NCBI GenBank assembly: GCA_948567375.1
Contig: OX419761.1
Location: 28,460,501 to 28,524,500 of the forward strand
Direction of reading: 5' to 3'
DNA from: Lunularia cruciata
Taxonomy: Eukaryota > Streptophyta > Marchantiopsida > Lunulariales > Lunulariaceae
Length of the DNA: 64,000 nt
The position numbers were made by a program, and so were the translations under genes. Under the pieces are notes generated by a model. The model was not told where the DNA came from and ran no database searches. It worked only from the letters and a program-made list of their open reading frames with translations. Position 1 is the first letter of the stretch, and each line of letters starts with the position of its first letter. This document shows, piece by piece, positions 19,800 to 29,808 of the stretch.

Positions 19800-20850
19800 A
19801 TCCAAGTCCAAAACTATAGTAGCATCTCGACAAATGGCTGCAGGTAAATCTGGATCTCGTCCATAGAGTAGAAAGTACGGAGAGAAGGATGCTAAGGAGG
19901 CTTGCCGGCTGAACCGATAGCCCATGGCCAACTAAGGTAATTGGAGATCCTAATCTCCCAAGTGGCCTCTCTGCAAACCATACTTTTGCAATCCTCCCTT
20001 CACCATTTGAACCACTCTCTCTGCTAAGCCATCTGCCTCAAGGTGATCTTAGGATGTAGTAAAATGATCAATCAAAGCCTTGTCACACAAGACTAGAAAC
20101 TCTCCCAAGAACTTTGTACCTTGATCAGTCATAACCTCAGCTGGTGCACCAAAATGACTAAGAACTTGATCCAAGAATGAGTAAGTTGTCCCTTCACTAG
20201 ACTTTTCAAGAAGTGCCACCAACTCAATACACTTGGAGAAGTGCTCCACCATCACCAAAACATACCTATGATGTCTCACAGTCAGCTGTAAAAGTCTAGC
20301 AAAGTCCAAACTCCAACGATAACCCAATCCCATGATAGGTAATGGGTGTAACTGTGGTGTAGGAGCATTGAATGATGCTCTAACTCGGTCACAAACCACA
20401 CATCTGGCAACAAACTATTGTACCTTGGTCTGCATACCGTGCCACCAATAGTGACTCTAGAGTAAGCTATATGTACACTTTACTCCAAAATGTCCTAGCT
20501 CCTCATGAGCATGATAGACTAATTGTGGTCTTTGAGATGGGAGTGGTACTACTCACACTCTACCATCCTCCCATACATGCAAAAGGTGTCTGACCTCCAA
20601 TCTGAACCATCGGGCTCGCTGAAGAACACGGTCTCTCTCCTTGGCCCCAACTGTGCCACCCACAACACCAATGCAAAGATAGTCCATCACTAAGACATCA
20701 TCATGAATGTCTCGCTGAACTATACCAATATCTTCACTCTTTGGATCTGTGACCTCAATAACTCCTCCTGTATGTGCTGAGAGAGATACCACCAAAGCCT
20801 CAAAAAATATACATAAAAAGGCAGATGCATGCCAACTTGGCACCATCTCC
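19800..20850 (-). pseudogene. Gypsy B integrase
   Basis: The core frame 20399-20049 reads CDRVRASFNAPTPQLHPLP, GYRWSLDFARLLQLTV with the first catalytic Asp (SLDF), VLVMVEHFSKCIELV, and FGAPAEVMTDQGTKFLGEF with the second catalytic Asp (TDQGT). The catalytic Glu region lies near 20000-20050 (EADGLAERVV in another frame). Upstream near 20553-20846 is a spacer and zinc-binding region (VMDYLCIGVVGGT; RARWFRLEVRHLLHVWEDGR). Frameshifts separate the blocks. Confidence 0.82.
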
Positions 20851-20859
20851 TCATTTGTC

Positions 20860-21189
20860 TCACCATGCCAACGTGCTCCGGTCTGATCCTGCTGGTTGGG
20901 ATGGGTTTCTACTCAACCCATCTGCATCACGGTTCACCACTCCAGGTCTATGAACAACCGTGAAATCATACTCTTGTAAAATCAGAGCCCATTGTGCAAG
21001 CTTCCCTGAAAGCTTGTCAGACTCTATCGACCACTTTAGTGGTTGATGATTAGTGATTAGAGTGAAGGGGTTACCAAATAGGTAACATCGGAAATGTGCT
21101 ACTGCCCAAACTGCTACCAAGCACTCTCCCTCATATGAACTATACTTTGCCTCTGCTGAATTGTTGGAGCAACTAGCATAGGCCACCAC
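20860..21189 (-). pseudogene. Gypsy B RNase H domain
   Basis: 109 codons: VAYASCSNNSAEAKYSSYEG, ECLVAVWAVAHFRCYLFG, FTLITNHQPLKWSIESDKL, GKLAQWALILQEYDFTVVHR, NRDADGLSRNPSQP. The blocks fit Ty3-type RNase H. In the TDHQPL block the Asp is now Asn. It is the best preserved frame of the element. Confidence 0.88.
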
Positions 21190-21399
21190 AAACTCCTTCT
21201 CCTCATCATCATGCTAGGTGAGCACCGCTCCAAGCCCCAACATACTCCAATCAATATGAAATGGTTGTCCTCTGATTGGTCTCCTCAAGATAGGAGCAGA
21301 TGTCAACCTCTCCTTGAGCTCTACAAAAGCTCTCTCCTGCTCATCTCCCTAACACCACTCATGTGTAAGCTTGGTCAGCTTTGTCAAGGCCTTGGCAAT

Positions 21400-22430
21400 G
21401 GCACTAAATCCTCTAACATAGTGGCGATAAAAGTTTGCCAACCCAAGGAATGCTCACATCTATAGGCCAAGGAATATGTGCATAGCCTCCACCTTGGTTT
21501 GTTGAACACCAAGTCCTCTGGGATAGATAGTGTGACCCAAATACTCAACCTGCTCTTGGAAGAACCTACACTTCCCAAGATGTAATTTGAGTCCATGAGA
21601 TCTCAACCTCCCAAACACCTCCAACAACTATCTCTCATGCTCCTCCATAGTAGTGCTATAAACCAAAATGTCATCAATATAGCACCGTGCAAAATCCAAT
21701 CCAGCTAGGATCCTATCCATGACCCTCTGGAACTCAGCAAAACGTTCTTCAACCCAAATGGTAAGAACCTCCATTGATGTAACATATCCTTGCCGTGATG
21801 ATCAATAGCCCAAAATGTTATCTTGGGCTTATCTTCCTCCCTGATCGGCAACTGATGATATCCCGCTCAAAGATCCAAAGTACTAAAGGCCTTTGCATGC
21901 CCAATCGCATCAAAAATCTCCTCTGGTGTAGGCATGGCATACTGATCAGCCCTGGTCTGTCGGTTGATAGGACGGTAATCTCTACACATCCGCCTATCTG
22001 TGTAGTTTCCATGCATATCCTTCTTGGTTGGAATCATTGTCCCTCATGCATAATCTCCATGTGAAATCTCCACCAAACCAGCCTTAAAAAGGTCACTACT
22101 CCGGCTCTAAATCAATGTCCTCTCCATGTCACTATAATGATAAGGATGTCGGAAAACTGGTGTATCTCTAGTCAGCTCAATCCGTATACCATGTCCCTTC
22201 AGAGCACCAAAATCCCAATCCATATACCATGTCCCTTCAGAGCACCCAAATCCTTCATACTGAAGGCAAAACAACTTGTGTGGCTCCTCAAGAACCTCCA
22301 AACCCTCCGTCTTTCCTCTCCAATAAGCTTGGGTCCAAGATCTGGCTCCCAAGTATCCTCTGTAATTGTAGTAGGAGTGGAAGACATACTGATTGGCTGC
22401 TATGTTGGGCCCTTGGGAGCAATAGTGTCA
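21400..22430 (-). pseudogene. Gypsy B reverse transcriptase
   Basis: Blocks in order: DLGALKGHGI, then LTRDTPVFRHPYHYSDMERT; LVEISHGDYA-stop-GTM; PTKKDMHGNYTDRRMCRDYR; AKAFSTLDL-stop-AGYHQLPI with the first catalytic Asp; FWAIDHHGKDM; and DFARCYIDDILVYSTTMEEH with an intact YIDD catalytic loop at about 21650-21715. The two stops named are TGA, one C-to-T change from CGA. A 24-bp direct repeat (22185-22208 and 22223-22246) duplicates the GALKGHGI segment. Confidence 0.87.
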
Positions 22431-22882
22431 TGCTCCCGACCGCTAGAGGTCCCAACCTCTTTGTGAAAAACTCCCTCCACTCTGGCTGCAAGCTCCACAC
22501 GTCCTCTAGCTACATCCCAAGTGGACCAAGGGTGTAATCCAAGTAGCCCACGCTCACCTAGATGGACTCCAAGTAGACCACTCTCCCTAGTAGCTAGTGG
22601 ATGTGTCCCAAGAATACCATGTCCACTCGGTACATCTCCCTCAGCATGTGCCTGAATCGTCTCGATAGGCACAGGGCTCACAAATGTCTGAGTGGTGATG
22701 CCGATCAAGCGCATCTTACGCTGCTCTGCCAAGCCAAGGGTCACAATCCAGATCAAACAGTTTAGGTCCATAGCCGGACCTAATACCTGACGCTTGGATG
22801 GCTCTGACACTGCTAGAACAACGGTAATACCGGTGCAAAAACCCATCACCCGCTCTCTCTCATCAACGTTGGGCTCCACCAA
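22400..22882 (-). pseudogene. Gypsy B linker between methyltransferase and RT, unidentified
   Basis: An open frame of 160 codons with no recognised domain. It reads VMGFCTGITVVLAVSEPSKR near the start and contains a short internal repeat, SGLLGVHLGERGLLGLHP. Its position suggests a spacer in the polyprotein. Whether it belongs to the methyltransferase module is unknown. Confidence 0.45.
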
Positions 22883-22949
22883 TTGTTGTAATTATGAGTC
22901 CCAAACAAGTCTAGGTCCTGCCTCTCAAAAAGCATGAGCTTGGGAAACT

Positions 22950-23870
22950 CATGAGTGTGTGAAATGCAGCTCTAGGTTGTCCCATTAGGTTCACCACTGC
23001 CATAGGTGACCTATCGGCCACTACCATTGTTTGAGACTGACACCCAACATCCAAGATGTCATCAACAAGGATGTGGTCAAGTCGTTGAATCCCATCATAA
23101 GCACGCTATAAAACCTCTCTAGGTAAGAGGTTCATCAACCAAAGACAAAGACGATGAGCCCGTGATCCCACTCTAGCTACATCTAACAATACAGCAGGTC
23201 CCATCCAAGAATAGACCTAATGTGTACTTGCCACCACTCTGGTGCAAGAATCACCCAACAAAGGAACGTTCTCCAAAAGGTAAGCTGGAGAAACAAACAG
23301 ATGAACCTAGAGATGTCGTAGTATCCGTAACATCTCCCAAAACACACCAGAACGAGGATCTTGAAGACCCAATCCTCTACCAGCATGTGTATGTCCCTAA
23401 CATGGCCATCTAGAAATTGCCAAGTGAATAGGCCCATGTCTCCCTAGGTCATGCACCCCCAGTAAGGAAATATCTGCTGGTAGGGCCTTTTGGTAACCTT
23501 TGACTGCTAACATCAATAATAACTCTGGATATTGATAGGCCAAGTATGCCACATGATGTAGAGAGACTTGCCTAGCAGTCTCATCTCTCTCTACATACAA
23601 GTACCTATGTACTTGTATACCCGCCTGTAACACCGCAGCTAGTCCGGTGCTAATCCCACCAAAAAACTCAAATAGACATATCTCCTCTACTGGATACTGC
23701 CAAGCAATGAGTGTGGTATCCAGAGGTGTCAAAAAAATTGCCTCTGGAGGCTCATCCTCACACTCATCTCTTGATGGTACAAAGGCTCCACTCCAAGCGT
23801 GCTACACCAATTGATCTGCATGTTGTTGCAACGCCTCTCTGAACTCCACAATGGAACATCCAAGGTGGAT
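22950..23870 (-). pseudogene. Gypsy B cytosine-5 DNA methyltransferase domain (DNMT3-like)
   Basis: Motif I is CLFEFFGGISTGLAAVLQAG (about 23675-23620), binding S-adenosylmethionine. Next is GIQVHRYLYVERDETARQ with the motif II Glu, then HGPIHLAISRWPC, the motif IV Pro-Cys carrying the catalytic Cys (23405-23400). The next codon, Gln in the family, is TAG (23399-23397). Downstream in the same frame: AGRGLGLQDPRSGVFWEMLR, YLLENVPLLGD with the motif VI Glu-Asn-Val (about 23263-23285), and VLLDVARVGSRAHRLCLW then NLLP, equal to the C-terminal block of DNMT3 enzymes. Motif order is canonical I to X, unlike rearranged plant DRM enzymes, and GISTGL..GIQV.RY resembles DNMT3. Four or more stops are TAG. 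The enzyme would put methyl groups on cytosine; this copy cannot. Confidence 0.88.
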
Positions 23871-23879
23871 GGAACAATC

Positions 23880-24532
23880 CCACTCGTACTCCAAAACCAA
23901 GTGATCTCCTCTGGTACTGGAGTATCCTCTACATGGGCATTCCCCTCCAACAAGTCACTAGGCCAAGTAATTGCACCACTGAAAGCTAAAACTGATGTTG
24001 CCATGGTCCCAAACTGTAGTGAGCCAAGATTGCCACTATTGAAGCATACTAGTAGGCGACATACCCGTCCCTCACCAGACTGCCAACCAGGTCTATAGGA
24101 GGTTGTCTCCTCCCAATAGTCAATACTGAAACCCATGGGGTATAACACTGCTCCTCCAACTAGCACATCATATGACTCAACTATTGTCGCAATAGCCTGA
24201 GCTCTCACCATTGAGCTATCAGTCGGATGACCAGGCTGAACCTGGACAACAAGCTCCCCACGTGTGATGTACTGTGTCGAACCACCACCTAGAGATGTCT
24301 GGATCTGAAATGGACACCTCTCCATATTGGTCTTTCGTAACTCCAGACCAACAACTGCAACCTTCCCCAACATAAGAGGTTGTGCACCAAAGCCTAAAAA
24401 GACTCTCTGTAGTATATAGACCTTCCCTGAAGGTCCCACCAAATGAAAAATCCCCCTTTGATTATCCAATAGGACAACACTAGGTGTGAACCGTGCTCTC
24501 TCAAAGGCCGGTCTAGCTGGCAATTCCTCCAA
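23880..24532 (-). pseudogene. Gypsy B protease-like region
   Basis: A 267-codon frame (24532-23729). FTPSVVLLDNQRGIF and GFGAQPLMLGKVAVVGLEL resemble the two strands around a retropepsin active site, and YDVLVGGAVLYPMGFSIDYW resembles the ILG.D.L block near the end of such proteases. The DSG/DTG triad is not seen in this copy (LLDNQ). The assignment rests on position between gag and the rest of pol. It shifts frame near 23880 into the methyltransferase reading frame. Confidence 0.55.
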
Positions 24533-25144
24533 TCTAGCCCCTGATGCCTACCACAAACCACTGGTCACTAAACAAATCCCATGCTCCTCAACCAAGTTAG
24601 CTCCACTATCAACCACCTCTGCCCTAGTAGTAGGAACCACATCATCCCTACTCTCACAAAGTGTGGCAGCCAACTGGAACACTAGGATTGGGTCAACTCC
24701 CAATGTAAACCTGTCACTGGTCAAAAACAAAGGATACCTTATAATCAGCTGAGTCGCTCCCAACATCATGCTAGACTCAGTCTGTGTAGTAGCAGGTGGT
24801 TGACTAGCAAGTAGTCCATCATGCACTCCATCACCACCTACCACACCTGCATTGGGACGTCTAGGAACCATGGATGTCATCTGCAATGCCTTAGATAGTG
24901 TGAAAGATTGGGGAAGTCTGACTTGTCTCCCAACCTCTCTTCTCTGTAGGTCTAACTCCATTGATGCTCCTCTAGGCTCTGGAGCACGTATTGCACTCCT
25001 AGTCATTGTTGTAGATGCATCCACCTGTGCTACTCCGCACATGAAGTCCAAAGCATCTCTATCACCACCATATGAGGTGGAAGCCTCAGCACCCAAATCT
25101 GATCTCCTCTAAGCAATAGCCACACTAGCCAATCTTTGCTCCAA
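24533..25144 (-). pseudogene. Gypsy B region between gag and protease
   Basis: An open frame of 182 codons (25096-24548) with ALDFMCGVAQVDASTTMTRS and LPQSFTLSKALQMTSMVPRR. No domain recognised. It is continuous with the polyprotein and probably forms a linker. Confidence 0.45.
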
Positions 25145-26680
25145 CTACTCAATTCGAGTAGCTATATTTGTGTCAAAAGTAAGGGCAGGTACTGCACCCC
25201 TACTAGGTATAGATCTTCTATCACCACCTCTACCACCTTGTCCTCCATGAACTGGAGCTCCTCTACTACCTGCCATAGCAGCCCTACCACTTCGTAACTC
25301 CGGGTGTAGGTCAAAACACCAGTCACTAGTGTGACCAAATCTATGGCAGTGCTCACACTGCCTCTGTGCTGGCTGTGATGCACCAAAGGTATCAGGTCCG
25401 CTGCCCTGAGTACACTCTTTCTTATGGTGAGGTCCACCACAAGTCCAACAAGCAACACTACTACTCATTTGTTGTTGCTGACCTGCAAATGAAGGTAAGG
25501 GTCTAACTCCACTAGGCCCTCCACTTGCTCCATAGGATCTGGGCGTGGTGCACTTTGCTGCACTCTAAAAGAAATCACAGCCATGGATGAGGTCTCCCTA
25601 CCAAATCCAGATGTCACCACTCAGTCCTCCACCATGTTGAGCTCAATACGCTCAGCCAAACCAAAGATCAGTGCCAAAGTAGGCAAAGTAGCCTGTAACA
25701 ACGTAGCATCACAAACTCTATGTTACAACTCCTTGTCCAGTATCCCATACCAAAACTGGACTGCCTAGGCCTCAGTACTCCCTGAGTGAAACTGATCAAC
25801 CACCTCATGCGAGTGTATGCCTCACGTAGGCTCTCTCCAGCCTTCCGTTGGAACTCCTACAAGCTCCTACAAGATCCAATCCGCACTCCTTGGTAGTTCT
25901 GCCTCAAACACATGAAGAACTCCACCATGAGGTTAAACCTCGGTACCACACCACCTCCTGTAGCGGTACTTCTACTCGTAGTAGCACTATCTCCAGCTAG
26001 TGCACCTCCACTAGCTCCACCAACACTACTCAAGCTAGAACTCGTAAGTACAGCCGATCTACTCTTGGTCACCGAGCCTGAAGTGATGGAGACATAGTGT
26101 GGACACCAATACTATCTCCATAACTCAATCTCCTCCAAATGAGCTCTCTTGAACTCATGGTAGTCACCCATTGGTGGACCCTCCAAGTGTTGAAACAACC
26201 TCTTCCATACCATGAAGGGTGTGAACAAAGTCGAGTTCCGCATCTACTGCAAATCACACCAACTATCAAACTCCTAGATGAAGTCATCCAACTCAATGGT
26301 ACCCACTGTACCATAGTAACGCCTAGGGCCTTTGGAGGCCCCATACATCTCCTCCATGTCCCATAACAACGGTGCAGACACACCAAGTGCACTCTCAACA
26401 GAATCAACTCCTATATCGAACTCCAACTCAGAGTCAATCTCCTCCCTCACTGGGACTTGAGATACAAGCTGATATCGAGTGCCACTCCAAGTAAACCCAC
26501 TGTGTACTGCAAGGCTATCTCCTCTAGAATCCCCAAAGAACTCCGTCGTGACAAAGTAACCGCAACAACAAACCAGAACCACCAACTGCAACTGCAAGTC
26601 GTAACCGCAAGTACCCCACCAAGTGCCAACACCACCACGTGCTAACACCACCAAGTACCAATACCAACTAAGCACCACCC
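25145..26680 (-). pseudogene. Gypsy B gag with two zinc knuckles
   Basis: The capsid-type block near 26072-25800 reads MVEFFMCLRQNYQGVRIGSC then EFQRKAGESLREAYTRM, typical of Ty3/gypsy gag. 25468-25145 contains CWTCGGPHHKKEC and CEHCHRFGHTSDWC (the second is C-x2-C-x4-H-x4-C), followed by an Arg/Gly-rich stretch. The N-terminal part (26407-26274 and around it) reads HLEGPPMGDYHEFKRAHLEE in one frame. Several frameshifts are present. Confidence 0.78.
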
Positions 26681-27895
26681 ACTAATGTAACTCTAACCGA
26701 GATAACTACACTAGGGGAAAGAGCAACCTATAACCTGCCATCATAAAACGCACTTCACGGTTTGCAAGTCATCACTTCTTGCTTCACCGAAGAGAAACAA
26801 AGGTAGTCTGACTGGTCATCACTCCAGCCTCACTATCGAGAGCACACCAGAGCACCAATGCTCAAAAGTCAAGGCACCTCACACAAACGTGGTGCACAAA
26901 CAAGAAGTAGAGAATGGAGGGGTCCAATCACAAGAAATCTAAACAAAAACCTTCCATCTCATAACACAACACGGGACTGACTCTGCCACCATTTGGCATT
27001 TGACATAAGAGAAGTTTGTATCTAAGTCCTAAGTTACTAGGATCACCAAGAATGGGATCAAATTGCCTCTCCTAGCTAAAGCTACATGTGTATAGATAAT
27101 AGTGGCACAGTCACTAGGACAACAAGTGGGGGTGGACCGGTTGACTAGGGCACTAGTCTAGAAATAAGAGATCTAGGGGTCAAACCTTGTTGCGCACAAT
27201 CTAGTAGGAAAGGCAGATTTTGCCAACCAATGACCAAGATCTACTCTAAACTAGCTAGCCTCACGCCAGCAAGTTGGCTTGTTGGCCCTTTTGGCCCTTC
27301 TAGGCCTTTGTAGCCTCTCATAGCCCACAGCCCCATGCCTCAAAACGCCAAAATTCAGCCAAATGAGGCCTTTCTTCTTGCCACTTCGGACCTCCTCCAA
27401 AATTGGCAAAACTTCTCCAAACTAGTGAAAGTCCTCCAAATCTGGCCAAAATCTGACGTAAATTCCAACCCAAATTTGATGTAAAATCTGACGTAAACCC
27501 TAAAGTTGGATGTGTGCCAAATCCCCCGCTAACTTTCCACTCGAGCCAAATTGACAACACATGTTTTTCCAAATCACAAATTCATGAGAATAGCTTCCCA
27601 ACTCCATCTTCAATTTGACTTTCTGGGCCCAACTTGCAGCAAATTGGTCATGCCTTCACCTCTTGAGCTCAAAATCACAACCACTGCTCAAAATTTGCTC
27701 CTTCTTTGCTCAAAAATTAGCCAACGCTTTCGCACACCATCTGCCTTATTGCCAAATCTGCATCAATTGAATGAGCTTCTGCACACTAGGGAAAAATTGA
27801 ACTTGAATTGAGCTACCAATGATCCACTAAGCTTGGAGATACCGCCAACACTCAAAGTTCCTGCACCTGATTTCCCCCTGACTTCACTTCTCTGA
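26681..27895 (-). other. Gypsy B 5' leader
   Basis: About 1.2 kb between the 5' LTR and gag. No coding domain. It contains repeated CCAAATTTG/CCAAAATCTG-type words at 27340-27500. No primer-binding site starting with TGG is obvious directly after the LTR (minus: TCAGAGAAGTGAAG). Confidence 0.55.
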
Positions 27896-28347
27896 TGTAA
27901 TCAGATTGTTTACCCCTCTCAACTCAACTCAACTCAGATCAATACTTGATCTGTCACTCTATAAACTGCAAACAATTGTGCATTGATTACAGTCAAGCCA
28001 CACCCACGCCAGCATAGAGAATCCAGGTGACACTCACCGGCCTTTGTCCACCATAGCTAAAAACTCGAAGGCTCAACATCAGAGAAGTGAGCTCTCTGGA
28101 GCTGCACTTCGAAAGTATACCTCCTGGACTCGAGCTAGGTCTGAACTCTAATGGTCACGCTGATGGCACACTCGATGGTGCAAATAGTGCAAAGTGACGG
28201 CGGGCCCCACCGTGAAGTCAGTACCCCAAACACAAAATCTGACCGTCGGGAAGTAGTCTTTGAGGAATTGCTGAAATAACTCTAACTACTATCATTGCAA
28301 CTCTAGTGTCTGAGCAATCTAGATGCGACACTACAAATGGTGTGACA
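27896..28347 (-). repeat. Gypsy B 5' LTR (L)
   Basis: 452 bp; minus strand TGTCACACC to CAATCTGATTACA, i.e. TG...CA. It is directly joined to LINE B sequence at 28348. Confidence 0.87.
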
Positions 28348-29282
28348 ATGCCCTGCACGTCCCCCTTTAGCATAACGAATACACCATTGAGGGAGTAAGA
28401 GGAATAAGAACCATACTAACTCGTCCAAGGGATCACGTGCCAAACGATCAAATGGTAGGCAAAAAGCCTATCTAGCCTCATCATGGAGTGTACGGGTAGC
28501 CTATACAATAGAAGTGGACATGGAAAACTAGTCTCAAATAACCCCAACATGCAGCCCGCCTAAGAAGGTAACTACTCCCACGACTCGATCGATATCTTTG
28601 GAAAGATCAAAGAAGGGATAGAAGAAGGATGCATAATCTTGAGTATCATTGCTATCAATGTGATAGTTCATCGCACGTGAGCATCCCGAGTGGTCCAATC
28701 ATAGTCCTTGTGCATCCTTCTCACATGGATCTTTACCCCTTGCGAGATAAAGCGTAGATGACACACCGGGCATGATGTATCCCAAGCCGCTCTAGACGAC
28801 CACACATGGGAAAATATAGTCATGGCTAGCATAAGAATAATGATAGTAACACATGATATTCCTTTTCATATCTCCCCATATCTGTAAAATCACAACCCTT
28901 CACATCCCAACTCACATAAGAAAATAATCTCTTCAATTCTAAAAACTATAAATTCTACTAACTTTCAATTTCTATCTCCTAAATTTTCAAATTAAATTCA
29001 CATGGAATCTAATCATGAAAACCAAAAAATTAAAAATTAAAATTCCAAACCCTATCACTCTCAATGTATAATGATCATTCTAAATATTAAAAAAGCTAAA
29101 AATCATTATAACTTTTTACTCAATTCTCCATAGTTTTCAGTCTAAATACCAATGGAATCGAAATTGAAAAATACAAAAATTAGATTATTTGCTCGAGTGT
29201 TATATGCTAAAGAGTTTTTAGAAATTATCTATATATCTTCTCACATCTCTCCCTCTCCTTTCCCGTCTCCACACTCTCCCGC
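28348..29282 (-). pseudogene. LINE B 5' part: leader and single zinc finger
   Basis: Minus strand. The purine-rich leader (29282 on) and AT-rich 5' UTR, then one zinc-finger segment (about 28830-28560) with CPVCHLRFISQGVKIHVRRM-type spacing C-x2-C-x11-H-x4-H and MHKDYDWTTRDAHVR. It then runs LARDPLDELVWFLF up to the Gypsy B junction. It has the same TAG after the zinc-finger segment as LINE A. Confidence 0.78.
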
Positions 29283-29529
29283 AGCCTCAAGGTACGAGTA
29301 GAACAGCCTCCCACAACTTCGTCAATGCCCTGAGCAGATGTCGAGATAGGCGAATGCAATCCCGAGATTCTTCTACTTTGCTTATGAGTGCCAAGACAAA
29401 CTCGGATATTCTGGAAATGTTTTACAATTGAAAATATCGAGAAGGATGGTGGCGGGCTGTGCAAATTTAGTTGCAACCTTCCATTCCTCTTCTTTTATTT
29501 ATATATTTAAGTAATCCCCGTTCCACGAA

Positions 29530-29650
29530 TACTATTCCTCGTTCCTCGACTCTATTGCGGTTTAGCCCAATTTTAACCTTTTGTCTCTCTCTTGTACGGC
29601 TTGATGGGTCTTCCCATCCTTCTTGTGTTCTATAAGGATTGCTTTTCTCT
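29530..29650 (+). mobile_element. Truncated LINE tail copy with 9-bp target duplication
   Basis: Contains TTTAGCCCAATTTTAACC, TTTTGTCTCTCTCTTGTACG, GCTTGATGGGTCTTCCCATC. Flanked by TTCCACGAA at 29521-29529 and 29651-29659. Its 3' half is included in a 97-bp tandem duplication. Confidence 0.72.
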
Positions 29651-29808
29651 TTCCACGAACGACTTCTGCTCTTATTTCACATGTATATTCAAGTAAGCGT
29701 ACACATCGAGTCATCCTTCTTGTGTTCTATGAAGACGGCTTTTCTCTTTCCACGAACGACTTCTGCTCTTATTTCACATGCATATTCAAGTAAGCGTACA
29801 CATCGAGT
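29615..29808 (+). repeat. 97-bp tandem duplication
   Basis: Copy 1 is 29615-29711 and copy 2 is 29712-29808, both CATCCTTCTTGTGTTCTAT to ACACATCGAGT, nearly identical. It overlaps the end of the LINE tail copy, so the duplication came after that insertion. Confidence 0.9.

Larger units (their letters stand above)
18428..28347 (-). mobile_element. Gypsy B: Ty3/gypsy retrotransposon carrying a DNA methyltransferase and a PHD finger
   Basis: About 9.9 kb, minus strand, nested in LINE B. Order: LTR (27896-28347), leader, gag with two zinc knuckles, protease-like region, cytosine-5 DNA methyltransferase, unidentified linker, reverse transcriptase with YIDD, RNase H, integrase, PHD finger, LTR (18533-18987). 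RT before RNase H before integrase makes it Ty3/gypsy. The methyltransferase and the PHD finger are not standard parts of such elements. Published work reports methyltransferase capture by retrotransposons in dinoflagellates and charophyte algae; whether this is the same lineage needs a tree. All parts carry stops or shifts. Confidence 0.88.
15672..29282 (-). mobile_element. LINE B: second copy of the R2-like LINE, split by Gypsy B
   Basis: Minus-strand copy of the LINE A family. The body is 29282-28348 plus 18427-15672, about 3.7 kb. The 5' end (29282) shares the purine-rich leader with LINE A and the 3' end (15672) shares GGTCGCCTTTTTCCT. It has one zinc-finger segment instead of two. Frames are broken by TAG stops, a palindromic insertion in the endonuclease and Gypsy B. 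The 3' ends of A and B face each other 449 bp apart. Confidence 0.85.
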
